This document shows positions 63,131-64,000 of a DNA stretch of 64,000 nt, in pieces. The notes below the pieces were generated by a model. That model was not told the origin of the DNA and ran no database searches. It was given only the letters and a program-made list of their open reading frames with translations. Within the stretch, counting starts at the first letter, position 1; each line of letters starts with the position of its first letter. The translations under genes and the position numbers were made by a program. Origin of the DNA: Macrosoma leucophasiata. Taxonomy: Eukaryota > Arthropoda > Insecta > Lepidoptera > Hedylidae. The stretch covers positions 5,270,001 to 5,334,000 of the forward strand of contig JAWQUS010000030.1 of assembly GCA_036365455.1 (NCBI GenBank), read 5' to 3'.

Positions 63131-63304
63131 AAACAAAAATTACATGCCTATAATGTAGAGAAACTTAACAATTCTAATATCTAATCCCTAGCTAATTAAA
63201 GTTCCAATCTCGACCAGATAGCAATATGTTATGATGGGAAGGCAGCAGATTGTAAAGCTTTAATTACTGACAACCGTGCCAATAAGCGGCCTCTGATAAC
63301 GTAG
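63131..63304. repeat. 174-bp direct repeat, copy 2
   Basis: See 62618-62791. Weaker similarity (GTTAATGCCCGG / CTTATGACCAG) continues about 20 bp further. Confidence 0.95.
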
Positions 63305-63468
63305 ACAGGTTAATGCCCGGTATGTACACACTTAATTTACTACATCCGTTGGAAATCGAAAGTATATCTAGACTAGTAGAACTGGCGGTATTTTTAATTC
63401 ATTGCCTATAATTTTGTTTAATAGACTTGCGTGAGGAGAGTGGTGTATGAAGAATGAATAGGAAAATT

Positions 63469-63628
63469 TGACGAGCCACTTGGTCCAGCGGTGCGACCAT
63501 GAACTGAGGCTCACGACACTGTACAACAATCTCGATCCAAATATTTGTATGGCCTACAGATGTTTGTTTCGGATCTGGGTGTTTGTGTTTGTGTGTGAAC
63601 AATGACACTCACGACACAGGTTTATATA
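63469..63628 (+). mobile_element. Family D tRNA-derived SINE, damaged head
   Basis: CACTTGGTCCAGCGGTGCGA (box A) is present; box B has decayed. Body AAATATTTGTATGGCCTACA, GTTTCGGATCTGGGTGTTTG and CACTCACGACACAGGTTTAT. Confidence 0.8.
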
Positions 63629-63631
63629 GTA

Positions 63632-63712
63632 CTAGCTGTGCCCGCGACTTCGTCCGCGTGAAAATTTATGATTGTTCAGTATCTACCCGGACGAAGTCGT
63701 GGGCGCAGCTAG
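63632..63712. mobile_element. Isolated Helitron terminal hairpin
   Basis: CTAGCTGTGCCCGCGACTTC ... GACGAAGTCGTGGGCGCAGCTAG: only the 80-bp palindromic 3' end of the CACAGCTAG-type Helitron, placed inside the family D tail. It behaves like a free-standing palindrome. Confidence 0.8.
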
Positions 63713-64000
63713 TATAAAAATAAATAAGTTTGGAAGTGGACGATTCGATCGTGGATTCTTGAACTTACAGATAATAAATTCAAGTCATGTATTAAACGCA
63801 CACTATGTAAAAATGCGTACGTAGACTCGATGACTATCTAAAGAATAGAGATGCCTGGACAAATGCTGGTCTAACTCCACAAGACTAAACAATAATTTTG
63901 TGAAATGAATGTGCGTTGTACTTGATATTGTAAAACATAGTTATAAGTGTCATATTGTGAAAATAGTTTTAAGGAACATATTTTGAAAAGACCCTACTGA
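63713..64000. other. Unassigned interval to window end
   Basis: AT-rich, no gene or repeat recognised. Confidence 0.45.

Noticed and set aside
62618..63304. Small LTR retrotransposon (TRIM) bounded by the 174-bp repeats.
   Set aside because: No TG...CA ends, no tRNA-complementary primer site after the left copy, no purine tract before the right copy, no flanking duplication. A tandem duplication is simpler.

Overview
The window looks like non-coding DNA from a moth or butterfly (Lepidoptera; several repeats resemble ones I associate with noctuid moths, which is recollection rather than a search). It is AT-rich and packed with short decayed mobile elements typical of that order: non-autonomous Helitrons with hairpin ends closing in CTAG, tRNA-derived and 5S-rRNA-derived SINEs, CR1-, RTE- and jockey-like LINE remnants, hAT- and Harbinger-like MITEs, and a very abundant family resembling the 3' end of the Bombyx BMC1 element. 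I find no intact protein-coding gene, rRNA or functional tRNA, and no bacterial-style operon. Every recognisable protein homology is a broken retrotransposon reverse transcriptase or ORF2 tail. The longest open frame (481 codons) is an artefact of a 15-bp minisatellite.

Family names used below. A: BMC1-like SINE-like element, about 270-290 bp, from ACTGGTGGTAGAGCTCC to TTRCATAAAA; about 28 copies or fragments on both strands. B: retroelement tail ending in a (GATTCT)n microsatellite. C: tRNA-derived SINE with box A TAGCCTAGTGG and box B GGTTCGATTCCC. D: a second tRNA-derived SINE. E: poly(A) retroposon. F: RTE-like 3' end containing GCCATAATCGCCACGCTTGG. G: about 700-bp composite repeat rich in CAGA/TCTG runs. 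S5: 5S-rRNA-derived SINE.

Layout. 1-480: edge-truncated reverse-transcriptase remnant. 500-13500: scattered A copies, a hAT MITE with a perfect 8-bp target duplication, a 404-bp foldback element, and two diverged copies of a 420-bp segment. 13580-15716: GC-rich 15-bp minisatellite, interrupted by 48 bp that is identical to a sequence 4.6 kb upstream. 16-30 kb: Helitrons, SINEs, two G copies, a GC-rich palindromic MITE and several pairs of direct repeats. 30-45 kb: sparser, with three CR1 ORF2 tails and more Helitrons. 45-56 kb: a Harbinger-like MITE, densely nested A/B/C insertions, and a roughly 600-bp tandem array with about three units. 57.3-60.8 kb: a tandem duplication whose two copies carry different later insertions, so that filled and empty sites can be compared directly. 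62.6-63.3 kb: two 174-bp direct repeats that are 99% identical.

The parts do not form a pathway. The window records repeated layering of retroposition, Helitron capture and local tandem duplication. The candidates most worth pursuing are the minisatellite with its templated insert, the 5S-derived SINE, the GC-rich poly(A) retroposon, and the sharing of a 3' tail between family A and the CR1 LINEs.
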